A stretch of 11,841 nucleotides of DNA from Bacteroidia bacterium (GTDB lineage: Bacteria > Bacteroidota > Bacteroidia > Bacteroidales > VadinHA17): NCBI GenBank assembly GCA_026391515.1, contig JAPLEC010000331.1, positions 1 through 11,841 of the forward strand. Reading direction: 5' to 3'. The notes under the pieces are model-generated. The model saw only the letters and a program-made list of their open reading frames with translations, ran no database searches and was not told where the DNA came from. Below, piece by piece: positions 8,739 to 11,841 of this stretch (its first letter is position 1; each line of letters begins with the position of its first letter). The position numbers and the translations under genes are program-made.

Positions 8739-8789
8739 CTGTGCCGGAGCTGCCGTCGCTGTTGCTGCTGTTGCAGTTGTTGCTGCTGA
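8739..8789 (-). repeat. Ala/Thr codon tract inside the GH43 discoidin domain
   Basis: About 17 codons, nearly all GCN or ACN (residues SAATTATAATATAAPAQ), form a low-complexity trinucleotide-like tract. It lies between two conserved discoidin strands (IDGARLMF and YQYRIEVSMDG), so it probably forms an exposed loop. The tract keeps the reading frame. Such tracts can change length by slippage. Confidence 0.6.
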
Positions 8790-9797
8790 AGGCCTGCCGA
8801 AGCCGCGTCTACCGCCGTTAAACATCAGGCGGGCACCGTCAATGGTGAAGAGTTGCACCACATCAAAACGTGTGGCAGGAGAGAGCTCAATAGTAAGAGA
8901 TGGGAGGGAATCGGTTGGTGCGGATTCCCACCAGGTGCCGCTGGAGTTATCCACGGCATAGGCCGCATCTCTGCCCGGCTGCTGCGAGGAGACCCGTGAA
9001 AGCGCATTCATGGCATTGACCTTGTTGATGGTCACAGGTATCGATCCGCTGTTGCCTTTTGACGGATCTTTGATAACTCCGGGAGCCCATTGCGGTGAAT
9101 CCGTGACCGTCACCTTCATATGGCCGTCTTTATCGAAGATGACGCGATCCATTCCGATACGCCGTCCGCCGGGAGGGTTCGAGAGAACGATTGTATAGAA
9201 CTGCCAGAGTTGCCCGTCGGGTCCTTCAACGACACAGCCATGAGACGGACCGGTGACAAGACCTTCGGGTTTACGAAGCAACGGATTATTGGATGCATAA
9301 GTGAACGGCCCCATGGGCAATTTTGCGGTGTAGTATCCCTCAGCGTAGGTTTTCCACTGGGTCCCGGAAGCCGAGTATTGCAGATAGTATACGCCTTTAT
9401 GTTTTTGCATCCATGGGCCTTCAACCCATGCAACATCAGTATACTCGTTCATCTCACCATAACGTTCCCAGATGTGGTCGCTGTTGAATCCGAAGAGATG
9501 TTTGACCGGACCGGCGAATCTACTAAGGTCGTTCGAATCAAGAGGCACAACATAGATACCACTTACACCTCGCCCCGGGTAATAGAGATATGGCTTGTTG
9601 TCGTCGTCGATAAAGATATCCACATCGAAAGCGCCATTCCAGCCTCCATTTACATCGGGGGTATTCTTCCAATCTCCAATGCTGGTATAGGGTCCTAACG
9701 GGTTGTCAGCTTTGAAGACAGGGCCGTCATTGCCGCACATGTAGAAGCTGCCGTTGTATTTCACAACATGTGGTGCAACAGGAACGTTCTCAACGCG

Positions 9798-9806
9798 CTG
9801 GAAAAC
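9798..9806 (-). other. Frameshift point in the GH43 gene
   Basis: On the minus strand the codons run TGG (9808-9806), TTT (9805-9803), TCC (9802-9800) and then lose homology. Adding one T or one C in the TTTTCC run gives Trp-Phe-(Phe or Ser)-Gln-Arg-Val-Glu-Asn and links both halves in frame. The break lies in a short homopolymer pair, where both replication slippage and read errors are common. Confidence 0.82.
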
Positions 9807-10088
9807 CAGTTAAGCATATCGTCAGAGATCCATGCGCCACCACCCGTACAGAACATGTAGTACTTGCCTTTCTCCAGTATGACCGTGACATCGCCCGACG
9901 CATTACCGCCTGGCCCTATAATCATGGGCAAAGGATTACAATAGCGTGCTGTTTTACCAGTCTCAGGGTTTTGTGCGCGAGTGGTTGAGGCAGCCGGAAT
10001 ACAAAATATTGCCCCGACAAGCAATAAACGGACGACAGATTTTTTATTCATCTGGATTCATTTTTCGTAGTGTACAATAAAAGAAAAA

Positions 10089-11279
10089 TCACTTTGTGAA
10101 AAGTAATGGTGCGAACTGAAACAGGTCTCTTCTCCAGGTTAACCATTCATGAGCAGTGCCTGGGGATTCGTAATAGACATATTTTATTCCTGCTTTGTAT
10201 AACATATTGCGAAACGCTCCAATTGCACCCGGGAATGGATTTGGCTCTTTCGTACCCATTCCGATCCATAGAAGCTTGATCTGCTTGTTTAGAGTATTCC
10301 CATCTTTGAAAATGCCGTTAAAAGCGGTTTGCGGATCGAGCTCAGCCGTGCTCAATCCATTCATGGTGCCGCTGAAAGCTCCGATGTAGGAGAACTTGTC
10401 AAGGTTATGAAAAGTAACCTGGCAGGTCTGATTGCCACCCATAGAGAGACCAGCCATCCCTCTGTGCTCGCGGTCCGCAACAGTTCGATAAGTGGCGTCA
10501 ATCATTGGGATGATTTCTTTGATCATGACTTCTTCAAAGGCGGAGTTACCGCCGGCCCCTCCGACTGGAGCCCCTGTTCCCTGTGGCGGTGTTTGGGAGG
10601 GTTTTGATGCATAGCCATTATCTATGACAATAATCATCGGAACTGCCTTTTTTTCAGCGATAAGGTTGTCAAGAATAAGGTTAGTTTTACCCTGAACAGC
10701 CCATCCTGTCTCATCTTCACCCATGCCATGCTGAAGATACAGCACAGGATAGCGGATTGTGGTGTTCTTATCATAATCCGGCGGAGTATAAACGAAGCAC
10801 CTACGCCATGCATTGGTGATACCGGAAAAATAAAGATTCTCCCTTACCTGGCCATGAGGAACATCTTTAAGAGCATAGAACTCCTGGTCTTTTGCAGGAA
10901 TTTCTATACCGCTGCCCCAGCGGCTGGCGCCATAGAAGAACATGCTTCCCGGATCAGGAACCTGAGCGCCGTCGATATTGAGCTGGTAGTAGTGGAAACC
11001 TTCATCCTGCGGACGTGAATCGCCGGTCCAGACACCTTTGTCATCTTTAATGAGGTCATATCTGACACCACCAATGTCGAGCTGTACCTTCTGAGCCTGA
11101 GGCGCTGATATACTGGCCCGCACGCGACCTTCGGAATTGACCTGGGGATACTGCTTGCCTGGCTGGTTGGTGGATGCAGGCCTGAAGTCCTCAATGGCTG
11201 CAGGCTGATTCGTCTGAGCCAGACAGACTCCACCTGTTACCATGATTGCCGATAATAAGCTTAAATATCTGAATTTCAT
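10089..11279 (-). CDS. CE1-type esterase with N-terminal Ig-like (E_set) domain
   Basis: The product is 396 residues with a signal peptide at 1-21 (VCLAQ). Residues about 45-140 form the E_set_Esterase_N domain (APQAQKVQLD at 59-68, DEGFHYYQL at 92-100), and residues about 145-396 form an alpha/beta hydrolase of the CE1/esterase D kind. Visible motifs are LQHGMGEDE (182-190), nucleophile Ser279 in GLSMGG and His377 in GTAHEW; the acid is probably Glu345 in MGTKE. A Gly/Pro-rich loop at about 228-244 is longer than in the neighbouring paralogs. The family covers feruloyl and acetyl xylan esterases, which fits the GH43, GH127/146 and GH3 neighbours. Its two-domain layout and wording (ASTN..G..YPQ, AQKVQLD) match the C-terminal half of the two-headed esterase, so they are close paralogs. 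It begins 67 bases after the edge esterase and ends 37 bases before GH43. The exact ester cleaved is unknown. Confidence 0.94.
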   Translation of the reverse strand: MKFRYLSLLSAIMVTGGVCLAQTNQPAAIEDFRPASTNQPGKQYPQVNSEGRVRASISAPQAQKVQLDIGGVRYDLIKDDKGVWTGDSRPQDEGFHYYQLNIDGAQVPDPGSMFFYGASRWGSGIEIPAKDQEFYALKDVPHGQVRENLYFSGITNAWRRCFVYTPPDYDKNTTIRYPVLYLQHGMGEDETGWAVQGKTNLILDNLIAEKKAVPMIIVIDNGYASKPSQTPPQGTGAPVGGAGGNSAFEEVMIKEIIPMIDATYRTVADREHRGMAGLSMGGNQTCQVTFHNLDKFSYIGAFSGTMNGLSTAELDPQTAFNGIFKDGNTLNKQIKLLWIGMGTKEPNPFPGAIGAFRNMLYKAGIKYVYYESPGTAHEWLTWRRDLFQFAPLLFTK

Positions 11280-11346
11280 TTAATAACCTTCTTACATTAT
11301 TTAATTGTCGTTATATTAAACTGAATGTATTTTGTTAATAATTCTT

Positions 11347-11841
11347 TCATTTAATAAACAGGAGCTGAGCGAGTTGATAGAGACTGCGCCGCCAGGTCTG
11401 GAACTCATGGCGGGTATTCTCAGAAATATACGAGACGGCATTAATGCCAGACTCTTTTAGTGCGGTGGCGGCATTCCTGACGCCAGTGGCATTTTCGAAG
11501 CTGCCGCAACTCAGAAATATGAGTTTAACCTTCGACTTATCTTTGATATCAGCAGGTGAGTAGGTGCCACCACTGAGGAGCGCATAGTGCGAAAACACAT
11601 CAGGTCGGGCAAGCGTGATCGTCTTGGTTTCCATGCCACCCATCGAGAGACCAGCCATAGCACGATGAGGCTGATCGGCAAGTGTGCGGAAGTTGGCATC
11701 AATGTAAGGAATCAGTTCATCAATAAGAACTGTTTGAAATGGTTCAATCTTGAAATTTGCCATACCACCCATTTTGACATCGTTGGTCATACCATAGGTC
11801 ATCACAATGATAAAGGGCTTGATTTTCCCTTCGGCGATCAG
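11347..11841 (-). CDS. CE1-type esterase, N-terminus beyond right edge
   Basis: The last 164 residues of a CE1-type esterase are visible; the frame is open to the window edge, so the true start is outside. A GTG at 11805 lies inside the conserved strand PFIIVMTYGM and is not a start. Present are the nucleophile elbow GLSMGG (Ser66 of the visible part), SCGSFE whose Glu116 is aligned with the catalytic acid of the paralogs, and His145 in TRHEF. The C-terminus WRRSLYQLAQLLFIK matches the ends of the other esterases here. Whether an Ig-like domain precedes it cannot be seen. The gene heads the visible run and is followed after 67 bases by the next esterase; I saw no convincing promoter or terminator in that AT-rich spacer. 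Feruloyl or acetyl esterase activity is inferred from family and context. Confidence 0.92.
   Translation of the reverse strand: MIAEGKIKPFIIVMTYGMTNDVKMGGMANFKIEPFQTVLIDELIPYIDANFRTLADQPHRAMAGLSMGGMETKTITLARPDVFSHYALLSGGTYSPADIKDKSKVKLIFLSCGSFENATGVRNAATALKESGINAVSYISENTRHEFQTWRRSLYQLAQLLFIK

Larger units (their letters stand above)
8481..10051 (-). pseudogene. GH43 glycosidase with discoidin-like (CBM32) domain, frameshifted
   Basis: Two frames together encode one GH43 protein of about 523 residues. The first (10051-9761) carries a signal peptide (1-27, ending TTRAQ), the CNPLPM start of the propeller and Asp54 in GDVTV, the probable catalytic base. It then runs into 13 out-of-frame residues and a TGA at 9763-9761. 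The remainder is in the next frame, which when restored at about 9800 reads QRVENVPVAPHVV and continues to the stop at 8481. It holds the pKa-modulating Asp in AFDVDIF (about residue 143), the acid Glu in VEGPW (about 211), and a C-terminal F5/8-type domain (about 350-508) with an Ala/Thr-rich loop. Without repair the base Asp is separated from the acid Glu, so neither fragment could work. One missing base explains it: a recent mutation or a sequencing error. Intact relatives act as arabinofuranosidases or xylosidases. Spacers are 37 and 36 bases. Confidence 0.87.

Noticed and set aside
9120..9698. A 192-codon open frame on the plus strand opposite GH43
   Set aside because: It lies wholly antisense to well-conserved GH43 catalytic and propeller motifs, and its translation shows no domain or signal. 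The GC-richer composition of the gene makes long chance frames likely.
9761..9764. GTGA overlap of the first GH43 frame's stop with a possible GTG start of the second, as if two coupled genes
   Set aside because: Residues encoded upstream of that GTG in the second frame (QRVENVPVAPHVV) continue the GH43 fold, and splitting here would separate catalytic residues. It is better explained by a frameshift within one gene.
9798..9808. Programmed -1 ribosomal frameshifting to make full-length GH43
   Set aside because: A -1 slip would restore the frame, but the local codons (TGG TTT TCC) do not form an X XXY YYZ slippery heptamer, and I saw no obvious stimulatory structure. Such recoding is not known for GH43 genes.

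Overview
The window looks like part of a carbohydrate-degradation locus (a polysaccharide utilisation locus, PUL, or its enzyme arm) from a member of the Bacteroidota. The evidence is that every gene is on the minus strand, nearly every complete product starts with a signal peptide, clear Shine-Dalgarno sequences are mostly absent, the spacers are AT-rich, and the family mix (GH127/146, GH43 with a discoidin domain, GH3 with PA14, CE1 esterases with an N-terminal Ig-like domain, CE6, type-B carboxylesterase) is typical of that phylum. The genus cannot be told from the sequence. No RNA gene, insertion sequence, CRISPR array or tRNA was seen, and no gene-free stretch exceeds 100 bases.

Layout in the direction of transcription (right to left): (1) 11841-11347, the C-terminal part of a CE1-type esterase that enters from the right edge; (2) 11279-10089, an Ig-like domain plus CE1 esterase; (3) 10051-8481, a GH43 glycosidase with a discoidin-like domain, broken by a single-base frameshift near 9800; (4) 8444-6528, a two-headed esterase (CE1, Ig-like domain, CE1); (5) 6499-4535, a GH127/GH146 (DUF1680) beta-L-arabinofuranosidase; (6) 4447-1853, a GH3 beta-xylosidase-type enzyme with an inserted PA14 domain; (7) 1755-904, a CE6-like SGNH acetyl esterase; (8) 895-1, a type-B carboxylesterase that runs off the left edge. 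The spacers are 67, 37, 36, 28, 87, 97 and 8 bases, so the run could be one operon. Weak promoter candidates lie before genes 6 and 7.

Taken together, the products suit an acylated, arabinose-bearing plant glycan such as an arabinoxylan or an arabinose-rich pectic or glycoprotein glycan. CE1 domains would remove feruloyl or acetyl esters, CE6 and possibly the type-B esterase would remove other acyl groups, GH43 and GH127/146 would take off arabinose or xylose residues, and GH3 would finish the released oligosaccharides. This substrate assignment is inference; only the families are visible. No SusC/SusD pair, sensor or transporter lies inside the window.

The most notable points are the esterase density (five esterase genes, six catalytic domains), the two-headed esterase whose fusion joint falls where its paralogs end, the broken GH43, and a visible shift in base composition along the locus.
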